In this document: in pieces, positions 17,522 through 25,764 of the stretch
Layout: every line of letters starts with the position of its first letter
How positions within the stretch are numbered: the stretch's first letter is position 1
Source of the DNA: Nocardia amamiensis
GTDB taxonomy: Bacteria; Actinomycetota; Actinomycetes; Mycobacteriales; Mycobacteriaceae
Length of the DNA stretch: 64,000 bases
NCBI RefSeq assembly: GCF_015477605.1
Contig: NZ_JADLQX010000008.1
Span: 124,001-188,000, forward strand
Direction of reading: 5' to 3'
The notes under the pieces: generated by a model
What the model was told of the DNA's origin: nothing
The model's database searches: none
Seen by the model: only the letters and a program-made list of their open reading frames with translations
Program-made: the position numbers and the translations under genes

Positions 17522-19455
17522 CAGATCGGGTCTCCTTGCCCTCGTTGGATGCGTGTGGTGTCGCTGCCGCGCCGCGGCGCGTGGCCGTGCGCACGGGGTG
17601 TGCTCGCCGGGTGCCCGTGCGGCCGGGACGCCGGAACCTCTTGCTCCGCGTGCTGCGGACGGTTGCCGCCGAGGCCGGGCAGCAGCGAGTGTCCTCGGAA
17701 GCTCACGAAAGTCTGCACCAAGCCGATCACGAGAATCGCGGTGATCACCGCGAAGCCCTTCCAGTAATCGGTCGGCAGCAGTACGCCCGCCGCCCCGCCG
17801 ACAACCCAGCTGAGCTGCAGAACGGTCTCCGACCGCCCGAAGCCGGAAGCGATCGACTCGGGTGGCAGGTCGTCCTGGATCGCGGCGTCCAGCGACACCT
17901 TGGCCAGCGCGCTCGTCGCGGCCGCGACCAGGGCGGCGACCGCCGCACCGAGCAGATTGTTCGCGAACGTCGCGAACAGCGCGACGAACGCGCACGCCGC
18001 GGTGCAGCCGAGCACGATCAGCGACGGCTTGCCGAGCTTGAGCCGGGCGCCGGTGGCGTTGCCGGCGAAATTGCCGATCGCCGCGGCCGCGCCGACCACG
18101 CCGAGCATGGCGGCCTGCTGCACCGGGCGGTGCTCGGTCGCCTTGGCGACGAACGCGACGTAGAAGGTGAGAAACCCGGTCAGCACGCGGATGGCGCCGT
18201 TGCCCCACAGCCCGGTCACCACCGCGCGGCCGAGCGGTTGCCTGCGCTTGCGCGGTGGCACCGCCGACTCTTTGCCGGACGAGAGCACCTCGGTGTGCGC
18301 GTCGGCGCCGTGATAGCTCAGCGTCGCGGGCACCTCACCTTCGGTGACCTCGACCCAGGACGGGATGCGCAGGCTCAGATACGTGCCGGCGCAGGCGATC
18401 AGCACGGCGAAGACCAATGCGCCGTTGGAGCCCGCGATGGCGGCGGCGAGCCCGGCCAGCGATCCGGCGCCGATGGTGCCGCCGACCAAACCGAACACCG
18501 TGAGCCGGGAGTTGGTGCGGACCAGATCGATGTCGGGCGGCAGCACGCGTGGCGTCACCGCGCTCTTGAGCACGGAGAACGATTTGCTGCCGATCATCAT
18601 GCACAGGGCGAGCGGATACAGCCCCCACGTGTCGAACTCGACGATCAGGACCACCGCGAACACCGCTCGTAGCGCGAACGAGGTGGCCAGCGCCAGTCGG
18701 CGGCCGCGCTGCAGGCGGTCGAGCATCGGACCGATCAGCGGTGCGATCACGGCGAACGGCGCGATGGTGATCAGCAGGTACAGCGCGACGTTCGTCTTGC
18801 TCTCCGCTGTGGCGCTGGCGAAGAACAAGGTGTTGGCCAGTGCCACCGCGATGGCCGCGTCGAGGGCGAAGTTCGCCATGGTCGCGTAGGTGAGTGCCGT
18901 GAGTCCGGACTTGTCCGCGCCGTCGGCCTTGGCCGCGCGCTGGAAGGTCGCGATGCCCTTTTCGGTGAGTTCCCTGCCGCGCATGGCGGCCACGCGGGTG
19001 ACGGTGAGCTTGCGGGGGACACGTTGCTCGCCCTGTTGAGTCGTGGCTTCGTCGGGTTCGATCTGCTCGTGGACGAGGGTCTCGGGATAGTCGGGTTCGG
19101 CGCGGCTCGGCGGCTCGGCGTGACGGGGTGGTTGCGCGCGACGCGGGAAAACGCGACGAGGCGTGCGATCGGAGGACTCCGGCCGCTCGGTGTCGTTTCC
19201 GCGCGGCAAGCGGTTGGTCGGCGGATATTCGGGGGTGCGCGGCGTTTCGTCGCGTCGGCCCGGCGCCGGTGATCCCGGCTGGTCGTGGCGCGGGCCGCGC
19301 CGTGCTTCCGGTTCCAGCGGTGGCAGTGGCCTGCGGCGACGCGGCGCGTTGGGCGGCGGGTAGCGGTCGAAGCCCGGGTGCCGGTCGAAGGGCGGGGACT
19401 CCTCGCGTTCCCACCGATCACGGTCGGGACCGGAGGGCTCGCGGGGAGTAGTCAC
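17518..19455 (-). CDS. MFS transporter with a long disordered N-terminal tail
   Basis: A 645-residue protein. Residues 1-150 are Pro/Arg/Glu-rich and without hydrophobic segments. About twelve membrane helices follow, from TYATMANFALDAAIAVALAN onward, with the MFS loop signature GPMLDRLQRGRRLAL. The C-terminal 60 residues are again disordered. The GTG start overlaps the cyclotransferase stop (GTGA) with GGAGGT immediately upstream, so coupling supports this long form; a shorter start nearer the first helix cannot be excluded. It corresponds to Rv0876c. The substrate is unknown; the cluster suggests an envelope role. Confidence 0.8.
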   Translation of the reverse strand: MTTPREPSGPDRDRWEREESPPFDRHPGFDRYPPPNAPRRRRPLPPLEPEARRGPRHDQPGSPAPGRRDETPRTPEYPPTNRLPRGNDTERPESSDRTPRRVFPRRAQPPRHAEPPSRAEPDYPETLVHEQIEPDEATTQQGEQRVPRKLTVTRVAAMRGRELTEKGIATFQRAAKADGADKSGLTALTYATMANFALDAAIAVALANTLFFASATAESKTNVALYLLITIAPFAVIAPLIGPMLDRLQRGRRLALATSFALRAVFAVVLIVEFDTWGLYPLALCMMIGSKSFSVLKSAVTPRVLPPDIDLVRTNSRLTVFGLVGGTIGAGSLAGLAAAIAGSNGALVFAVLIACAGTYLSLRIPSWVEVTEGEVPATLSYHGADAHTEVLSSGKESAVPPRKRRQPLGRAVVTGLWGNGAIRVLTGFLTFYVAFVAKATEHRPVQQAAMLGVVGAAAAIGNFAGNATGARLKLGKPSLIVLGCTAACAFVALFATFANNLLGAAVAALVAAATSALAKVSLDAAIQDDLPPESIASGFGRSETVLQLSWVVGGAAGVLLPTDYWKGFAVITAILVIGLVQTFVSFRGHSLLPGLGGNRPQHAEQEVPASRPHGHPASTPRAHGHAPRRGSDTTRIQRGQGDPIW

Positions 19456-20300
19456 ACCTCCAATTCTGGCGTACTCCCGCGCTGGGCGTTCACTCGCGCT
19501 CCGTGGCGGCGTGTGCGGTCCCGTCCTCGAACCGGCGTGAAGCGGACTTCGAACATGGTCGGCCAGTTCTTGCCCGTGATCAGGAACCGGTCGGTACCGG
19601 GCAGTTGGGCGATACCGTTGAGCACGTCAGCGCCGGCCCGCGCGGTCGCGGGGAGCAAACCGGTGGCATCGATGGCCGCCAAGACCTGGCCGGACTCCGG
19701 GTCGATGCGCAGGATGGTGTCGGTGGGCCAGTCGTTGGCGTAGACCGACCCGTCCGCCGCGCATTCGAGCTCGTTGAGGCGGGCATTGTTCCAGCTGGTC
19801 AGAGTGACCGTTCCGGTCGCGGCGAAGGTGACCGGATCACGGAAGGTGAGCCGGTCGGTGCCGTCGCTCATCACCAGCCGCCCATCCCCGGAGCACAGGC
19901 CCCAGCCCTCGCCGTCGTAGCGTGCTCTGCCGCGTTCGGCGAGCGTGGCCGGGTCCCTGGCGATGGCCACGCCGTCGCGCCAGGTGAGCTGCCACAGGGT
20001 GGCACCGGCGAGGGTGATGCCCTCCCCGAAGTAAGGCGCGGGCAATTCCGCCTTGGCCAGCTCCTCGCCGGTGGTCAGCCGCGACGCGCGCACGCTCGAC
20101 GCTCCGGCCAGGCCGGTGCCTTCGTAGAGGATGTCGCCGTCGACCTCCAGTCCCTGGGTGAACGCCTGCCGATCGTGCGGTCTGGTGCCGACTACCTCGA
20201 TGTTCATCCTGGCTGCCGGGTTCTCGGCGGCGCTGCATCCCCCCACGACGAGCAGACCGACCAGCACACCGATGGCCAACCGACGCCGACTGCGATTCAT
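19452..20300 (-). CDS. Glutaminyl-peptide cyclotransferase-like lipoprotein
   Basis: A 282-residue exported protein. The signal ends in the lipobox VGGC with Cys22 as the probable lipid attachment. The mature part matches the plant-type glutaminyl cyclase beta-propeller (RPHDRQAFTQGLEV, LYEGTGLAGASSVR, LNELECAADGSVYANDW, INGIAQ-like NGIAQLPGTDRFLITGKNWP). Such enzymes convert N-terminal glutamine to pyroglutamate on exported proteins. It is the first gene of a three-gene minus-strand operon with the MFS and DUF2771 genes. It is divergent from DUF3027, with 17 bases between the two starts. Confidence 0.82.
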   Translation of the reverse strand: MNRSRRRLAIGVLVGLLVVGGCSAAENPAARMNIEVVGTRPHDRQAFTQGLEVDGDILYEGTGLAGASSVRASRLTTGEELAKAELPAPYFGEGITLAGATLWQLTWRDGVAIARDPATLAERGRARYDGEGWGLCSGDGRLVMSDGTDRLTFRDPVTFAATGTVTLTSWNNARLNELECAADGSVYANDWPTDTILRIDPESGQVLAAIDATGLLPATARAGADVLNGIAQLPGTDRFLITGKNWPTMFEVRFTPVRGRDRTRRHGARVNAQRGSTPELEV

Positions 20301-20317
20301 ACGGCAAAATGTAGGCC

Positions 20318-22144
20318 GTGAGCGCAGTTTCTGTTTCGGAGTCCGGCATGCGGCCGATTCTGGCTGATGCCGTCGACCTGGCCCGCCGTGCGCTCCTGGA
20401 GTTGGAACCGGTGGCGGTCGGGGCGTACCTGGGGGTGATCGCCGAGGACGAGAGTTCGGCGACGCACCGGTTCGAAGCCACGCTGCCCGGCTATCGCGGC
20501 TGGCAATGGGCCGTCGTGGTGGCCGCCCCGCCCGGGGCCGATTACGCGACGGTCAGCGAGTCGGCACTGTTGCCCGGGCCGGATGCCTTGGTCGCGCCCG
20601 AGTTCGTGCCGTGGGAGCAGCGGGTTCGGCCCGGTGACCTCGCGCCCGGGGATCTGCTCGCACCTCCTGTCGGCGATCCGCGCCTGGTGCCCGGTTATGT
20701 CGCGACCGGCGATCCGGTCGTCGACGAAGTCGCCTACGAGGTCGGCCTCGGCCGCACCAAGGTGATGAGCAAGGAAGGCCGCGAGGAGGCCGCCGGGCGC
20801 TGGTACGCCGAGTACGGCCCCGACTCCGAGATGGCCAAGGCCGCACCGGCCACCTGCGGAACCTGCGGCTTCTATCTGCCGCTGGCCGGGTCGCTGCGCG
20901 CCGCGTTCGGCGTGTGCGGCAACGCCATGGGCGCTGACGGGCGCGTGGTCCATACCGGCTACGGCTGCGGCGCCCATTCCGACACGGAGGTGCCCAGCGG
21001 CAGCGGCTCCCCGCTGTACGAGGCGTACGACGATGCGGCGATCGAGATGATCTCGCTCGAGCCGGAGCGCGCCGAGTCCGCGTCACGCGTCTCCGAGCAG
21101 GATTCCACCGAGCCCGCGGAAGCCGGGGGCGAGCATCCGGTCGAGGTTGTGGGTGATGGATCCGTCGCTGCCGCCGAGCAGGCGGAGGATGCCTCCAGAG
21201 CGGCTGTGGCCGAGAGCGTCGGCGTTGTCGGAGGTGACGCCGCGACCGAGCGCGATACCGTCGCCGAGCCCGCGGCTGCCGACGTATCCGAACTGGACGT
21301 CCTCGCGGATGCGGTGGCCGGCGAGAGCGAAGATGACGGAGGCGATTCCGCTGCCGTGCTCGGCGAAGCGAGTGCCGCGCCCGAGGAACACGGTGCGGAA
21401 CCAGAAGCCGAGGCCGCGGCTGCCGACGTATTGCAACTGGACGTTCTCGCTGACGCGGTGACCGGCGCGGAAGATGGCGGAAGCGATTCCGCTGAAGCGG
21501 TTGCCGAATCGAGTGCAGCGCCCGAGAACGGTTCGGAATCCACGGCCGTCGACGGTCCCATTAGTGCGGCGGACCACACTGCCGTGCCTGGTGAGCCGGC
21601 TGGCGACGAGTCGGGCGTGGTGACGATCGACACCGGCAGTGTGGGGGAGACCGCCGACGAGGAGCCCGGCACGACCGTCTCGTCCCATCCCGCTGCCGGT
21701 GGCGAAAGCGGCCCAGCGTCATTCGCTGGCAACTCAGCTGGCACGGAGAGCGCCACCGCCCCGGCAGGGGAGGCAGTCGAATCCTCCGCGGATCCGTCGC
21801 AGACTTCGGTCGAGCCCGCCGCAACCGCGCCGGAATGGCCTGCAATCGAGTCGGACTCGGTGCAGCCCAGCACGACCTCGCCGAACGACGTCGTATCGAG
21901 CGCAGTCGAATCGGATTCTCCCCGTGCCGATCCGGCTGAATCGGCCGCGGCCGGGACGGAGGCCGTCCAGTCCGTCGTCGAGGCTCGGTCGGAGCCCGCT
22001 TCCGGATCGGAATCGGGTGCCACCGAGACCCCGATCGGCGAGCCGACCGGAATCGAAGAGTCCGGTGCGCAGGCTGATTCGGGCATCGATGAGGCCGGTG
22101 GGTCCGAGGCGCGGCCGGAGTTCCCGTCATCGCCGCGGAGCTGA
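20318..22144 (+). CDS. DUF3027 protein with a long acidic low-complexity tail
   Basis: A 608-residue protein. Residues 1-250 are the DUF3027 part, with PGYRGWQWAVVVAAPPGAD, FVPWEQRVRPGDLAPGDLL and a four-cysteine element (CGTCGFYLP, VCGNAMGADGRVVHTGYGCGAH) that may bind zinc. The last 350 residues are Ala/Glu/Ser/Gly-rich and almost free of positive charge, probably disordered, and include a tandem duplication. The M. tuberculosis homologue Rv0877 is about 262 residues, so the tail is an extra. The GTG start is close to the divergent cyclotransferase. The stop overlaps the region where the next gene probably begins. Function unknown. Confidence 0.78.
   Translation: MSAVSVSESGMRPILADAVDLARRALLELEPVAVGAYLGVIAEDESSATHRFEATLPGYRGWQWAVVVAAPPGADYATVSESALLPGPDALVAPEFVPWEQRVRPGDLAPGDLLAPPVGDPRLVPGYVATGDPVVDEVAYEVGLGRTKVMSKEGREEAAGRWYAEYGPDSEMAKAAPATCGTCGFYLPLAGSLRAAFGVCGNAMGADGRVVHTGYGCGAHSDTEVPSGSGSPLYEAYDDAAIEMISLEPERAESASRVSEQDSTEPAEAGGEHPVEVVGDGSVAAAEQAEDASRAAVAESVGVVGGDAATERDTVAEPAAADVSELDVLADAVAGESEDDGGDSAAVLGEASAAPEEHGAEPEAEAAAADVLQLDVLADAVTGAEDGGSDSAEAVAESSAAPENGSESTAVDGPISAADHTAVPGEPAGDESGVVTIDTGSVGETADEEPGTTVSSHPAAGGESGPASFAGNSAGTESATAPAGEAVESSADPSQTSVEPAATAPEWPAIESDSVQPSTTSPNDVVSSAVESDSPRADPAESAAAGTEAVQSVVEARSEPASGSESGATETPIGEPTGIEESGAQADSGIDEAGGSEARPEFPSSPRS
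21263..21540 (+). repeat. Tandem duplication of about 48 codons in the DUF3027 tail
   Basis: Two copies lie 144 bases apart, each coding for an AAADV..LDVLADAV.G core followed by an acidic Ser/Ala stretch. They are about 80 percent alike by eye. This shows the tail grows by in-frame duplication. Confidence 0.65.
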
Positions 22145-22188
22145 CCGGGGCCGCCGATCCGTTCGGCACTTGGACGCTGCGCACGGCA

Positions 22189-25014
22189 GTGCTCGCCGCA
22201 TGGCGCGATTCGCCGACGCGGTTGCGTGAGGACGCCGCCACCGAGAACGACCTGGTGCGCGCGGGCTACCGCGACCGGCTGCTCACCGAGTTGGCGCAGA
22301 ACGCGGCCGACGCCGCGGGTAAGGCGGGTATCGCCGGTCGCCTTGTCGTCCGGCTCGACGGCCGGGATCTGCACGTCGGCAACACCGGTGCGCCGCTGGA
22401 CGTTTCCGGCGTGCACGCGCTGACCGCCCTGCGCGCGTCCGGAAAGGCCGAGACCGGCACGGTGGGCCGGTTCGGCGTGGGATTCACCGCGGTGCTCGCG
22501 GTGAGCGACGACCTCGAGGTGCGTTCGACCTCGGGATCGCTGCGGTTTTCCCGCGCGCGGACCAAGGACGCCCTGCACCGGAACGAGATCCGGGTCCCCT
22601 CCGTCGAAAAGGGCGAATTCGCCCCTCCGGTGCTGCGGTTGGCTTGGCCTGTCCAGGCGCGACCCGCCGATGGTGTGGACACCGAGATCGTGCTGCGCCT
22701 GCGCGAGGACGTGGACGCCGACGCACTGTTGGCGGCGATGCGCGCGGAAGCAGTCGACCTGCTGCTGGAACTGCCCGCCTTGCAGTGCATCCGCATCGGC
22801 ACGGACGAATTCGTCAGCAGCGCCGAGGACATGGGCGACGGCATGCACGAGGTGTACGTCGACGGCCCTGGCAGCGAACAACGGACCTGGTGGCAGTACC
22901 GCACGCCGCGCGCCCGCTGGCTGCTGCCGGTGCGCGACGGCAAGCCGGTGGCCGCGGCCGCGGACGTGCTCCGGGCGCCGACCAGGTCCGATGAGGAACT
23001 GTCGCTGCCCGCACTGCTCATCGCCGATATCGCGATGCAACCGGATCGCCGGAGAACGTTGCCCGGCGCCCGTCTGGGCGAATTGGCGGAAGGCTATGCG
23101 GATTTCGCCCGCGCTCTGCCGCCGCGCGACCGCCTCGTGCTGGTCCCCGCGCCCGGTTTCGCGCGGAGCGAGGCCGACGGTCTGATCCGCGAAGCTCTGA
23201 TCCGCGAATTGCAGAACCGCCCGTGGCTTCCCGTCTTGGCCGGCCATCACGAAGTGTTCGACGGCGGGCTTCCCGCCACCGCCGACGAAACCCTTTGGGA
23301 TGGCGGTGCGCCGACCGCCGCCGAGCCGCGCGACGTGTCCGCCGGCGGACCCGCTCCGTCCCTTGACGTCGCGGTCCCTACCCGCGCATCCGCTTTCACC
23401 GGTCTGACCGCCGAATTGGCCGCGCTGCTCGCGGATGTGGTCGGTCCGTTGGTGATCCCTGAGCTCTCCGGGCGGGCACAGGCCGAGGCCATGGGCGTGC
23501 TGGACGTGCACCGGATCGGATTGGCCCGGCTCGCGGAGCTGTCGAGCGGGCTGGAGCGGCCTCCGGAGTGGTGGCGGTCGTTCTACGCGGCGTTGGAGCC
23601 CTTCGTGGTCGATCCACTCGCGGCGGAAGAACTCGGCGCGCTGGCGGTGCCGCTGGCCGACGGCAGGCTCGTCACCGGTCCGCGCACAGTGGTGCTGGAC
23701 GACCACCTCGAAATCGCGATCCCGGTGCACTGGGCCAGGCTCGTGCATCCGGACGCAGCGCATCCGCTGCTGGCGCGGCTCGGTGCGCGGTCGGCCACCG
23801 CCGAGGAACTATTGAGCGATCCGGCGCTACGCGCCGAGCTGGAGGACCACCCCGGCGATCCCGACACCGCCGACGCGGTCCTGCGTCTCGCCGCGCACGC
23901 CGACCCGGCCGCGTTGCCGTCCTGGCTCGGGCTGCTCGAATTGCCCGGCACCGAGGGCGAAGCGCTGCCCGCCGACGAGCTGCTGTTGCCCGGTGCGCCG
24001 TTGCGTGACCTGCTGGTGCCGGACGCGCCGTTCGGGACGGTCGACCCCGAGCTGGTGGATCGTTACGGCGCGGACGCGCTGCGCGCCATCGGCGTGGGCT
24101 GGGATTTCAGCGTGATCGTCGAGGCCGATCCGACCGGACCGGACCACGATCTGGCCGACGAGGAACGCTGGTGGTCGACGCTGCCGGACGATCCGCCGGA
24201 GCTGGCCGCGGTCCGCGACCTCGACCTGGTGGACGACACCGCGTGGGCGGAGGCGTTGCGGCAGTTGGCGGCAACGCCGCGGACACGCCGCCTGCTGGCC
24301 GACGCCGAGGGTTACACCGCGTGGTGGCTGCGCGAATACGCACGGATCGACGGCACCCCGCTGGGGCTGTTAGGTCATCCCGGCGACACTGAATTCGCCG
24401 GACTACTCCCCGTTTTCGCCGTGCCGGATGTCGACCCCGGCACCTTGCGTGCCGTCCTGGCAAACCCGGACGCGATCACCGGCGAGCTGGCTTCCGCGCT
24501 ACTGGAAGCGCTCGCCGATCCGTCCAAAACTACTGTCCCGGAGATTGTTTCGCGCACGCACGCCCGGTTGTCCGCTGCCGTCGCCGCGAACGTGCTCGAT
24601 CTCACCGACCTCGAGCCGCCCGATCGCGTGCGCGCGCTATCCGGCGCCGTGGTCGATCCGGGCGACGCGTTCGTCCTCGATCAGCCGTGGTTCGGCCTGG
24701 CCGTGCCGCCGGACCGCCTGGTGGTCGGTGCCGCCGAAACCGCTTCGGCCCTGGCGGCTCTGCTCGATCTGCCGCTGGTCTCGGAGGCGGTCACCGCGGA
24801 GGTCGTCGACGCGGGGCGCCGGACCACCTGGGCGGCGGAGCCGCTGGGCGTCGTGCTGCGCCAGCTGTTCACCTTGCCCGTGCAGGACGGCGAGCTGGTA
24901 CTGCACGAAGATCTACTGGTGCGATTGAGCGGCGCGATCGAGTCCACGGTCGCGGTGCCCTGGTGGTGTGCCGGCTCGACCGTCCACGTCCGCGCGCCGC
25001 GTCCGCGGAGCTGA
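22189..25014 (+). CDS. Sacsin/Hsp90-like (GHKL) ATPase-domain protein
   Basis: A protein of at least 941 residues. The first 200 residues form a GHKL ATP-binding fold: ELAQNAADAA is the N-box and GTVGRFGVGFTAVL the glycine-rich lid, as in the sacsin N-terminal ATPase. The remaining 700 residues are Leu/Ala/Asp-rich with no recognised domain. The GTG used here cuts a conserved-looking lead (DPFGTWTLRTAV) that is open in frame back to 22093. A CTG at 22141 overlapping the DUF3027 stop (CTGA) could be the true start. A chaperone-like role is inferred from the fold only. It is probably co-transcribed with DUF3027. Confidence 0.82.
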   Translation: MLAAWRDSPTRLREDAATENDLVRAGYRDRLLTELAQNAADAAGKAGIAGRLVVRLDGRDLHVGNTGAPLDVSGVHALTALRASGKAETGTVGRFGVGFTAVLAVSDDLEVRSTSGSLRFSRARTKDALHRNEIRVPSVEKGEFAPPVLRLAWPVQARPADGVDTEIVLRLREDVDADALLAAMRAEAVDLLLELPALQCIRIGTDEFVSSAEDMGDGMHEVYVDGPGSEQRTWWQYRTPRARWLLPVRDGKPVAAAADVLRAPTRSDEELSLPALLIADIAMQPDRRRTLPGARLGELAEGYADFARALPPRDRLVLVPAPGFARSEADGLIREALIRELQNRPWLPVLAGHHEVFDGGLPATADETLWDGGAPTAAEPRDVSAGGPAPSLDVAVPTRASAFTGLTAELAALLADVVGPLVIPELSGRAQAEAMGVLDVHRIGLARLAELSSGLERPPEWWRSFYAALEPFVVDPLAAEELGALAVPLADGRLVTGPRTVVLDDHLEIAIPVHWARLVHPDAAHPLLARLGARSATAEELLSDPALRAELEDHPGDPDTADAVLRLAAHADPAALPSWLGLLELPGTEGEALPADELLLPGAPLRDLLVPDAPFGTVDPELVDRYGADALRAIGVGWDFSVIVEADPTGPDHDLADEERWWSTLPDDPPELAAVRDLDLVDDTAWAEALRQLAATPRTRRLLADAEGYTAWWLREYARIDGTPLGLLGHPGDTEFAGLLPVFAVPDVDPGTLRAVLANPDAITGELASALLEALADPSKTTVPEIVSRTHARLSAAVAANVLDLTDLEPPDRVRALSGAVVDPGDAFVLDQPWFGLAVPPDRLVVGAAETASALAALLDLPLVSEAVTAEVVDAGRRTTWAAEPLGVVLRQLFTLPVQDGELVLHEDLLVRLSGAIESTVAVPWWCAGSTVHVRAPRPRS

Positions 25015-25022
25015 ACCGCGGT

Positions 25023-25652
25023 CTACTGCTCGGCGTAGCCCGTGATCATCTCGCTCAGCAGATCCAGCTGCCCGCGTACGCTTTCGCTGTCGTTGTCCAC
25101 CAGCCAGCGCAGCACGACACCGTCGATGACGTTGAGCATGAACCGGCTCAGCGTCCGCACCGGGACCGACCACCGGGTGGCCGTCGCGTCGCGTGCGTGC
25201 TCCAGGATGTCGGCGACGGTGGAGTCGTTGAAGTTGTACTGCTCGCGCGCGATCGCGAGTTTCGCCGGGGTCTGCTCGCCTTCACGCAGCGCGTAAGTGG
25301 TCGTTTCGTAAGTGAGCAGCTGTCGTTCCGGAGTGGCTTCTATGTTCAACCACATCAGTTCCAGTCCGGCGCGGACCAATTTTTGAAGGGCTTCTTTTCC
25401 ACTTTCGACGTCTTGCCAAACCGCTTCGTTCGCATCGACGGAATCGCGCAATTCCATCGACAACGCTTTGACCAGCTCGGTCATCAGCGCGTCCTTGTTT
25501 TCGAAACAGTAATGCACCACACCGAGCGAGACACCGGCCGCCTGGGCGACATCGCGCGTGGTCACGCCTGCGACGCCCTTTTTTTCGGCAAGGCCGATCG
25601 CGGCCTCGATAAGGTGGGCCCGTCGTTCTTCGACGCTCAATCGGGAGGACAC
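25023..25652 (-). CDS. TetR-family regulator beside the ceramidase gene
   Basis: A 209-residue protein with the TetR HTH (RRAHLIEAAIGLAEKKGVAG, TTRDVAQAAGVSLGVVHYCF, ENKDALM) and a helical ligand domain. GTG start; the gene is divergent from the ceramidase with about 110 bases between. A palindrome in that gap is the likely operator. Lipid-derived ligands are plausible given the neighbour, but this is inference. Confidence 0.85.
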   Translation of the reverse strand: MSSRLSVEERRAHLIEAAIGLAEKKGVAGVTTRDVAQAAGVSLGVVHYCFENKDALMTELVKALSMELRDSVDANEAVWQDVESGKEALQKLVRAGLELMWLNIEATPERQLLTYETTTYALREGEQTPAKLAIAREQYNFNDSTVADILEHARDATATRWSVPVRTLSRFMLNVIDGVVLRWLVDNDSESVRGQLDLLSEMITGYAEQ

Positions 25653-25709
25653 CCAAGGGAGTTAAGCGCGCACCGCGCGCGCAGTCAATTCGCGGACCGA
25701 AAAAATTGG

Positions 25710-25727
25710 ACTGGACGAGTGACCAGT
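25710..25727. promoter_or_regulatory. Candidate TetR operator for the ceramidase promoter
   Basis: ACTGG and CCAGT arms are separated by eight bases (ACTGGACGAGTGACCAGT) in the divergent gap between the TetR and ceramidase genes. Size and spacing are typical of a TetR dimer site. Confidence 0.5.
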
Positions 25728-25764
25728 TGTGTGGTTCGCTGCATCGGACGGAAGGGAGACGGGC

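Noticed and set aside
20959-23763. A 934-residue minus-strand frame across DUF3027 and the ATPase gene
   Set aside because: Composition is that of reversed high-GC codons. Both plus-strand genes have clear domains.
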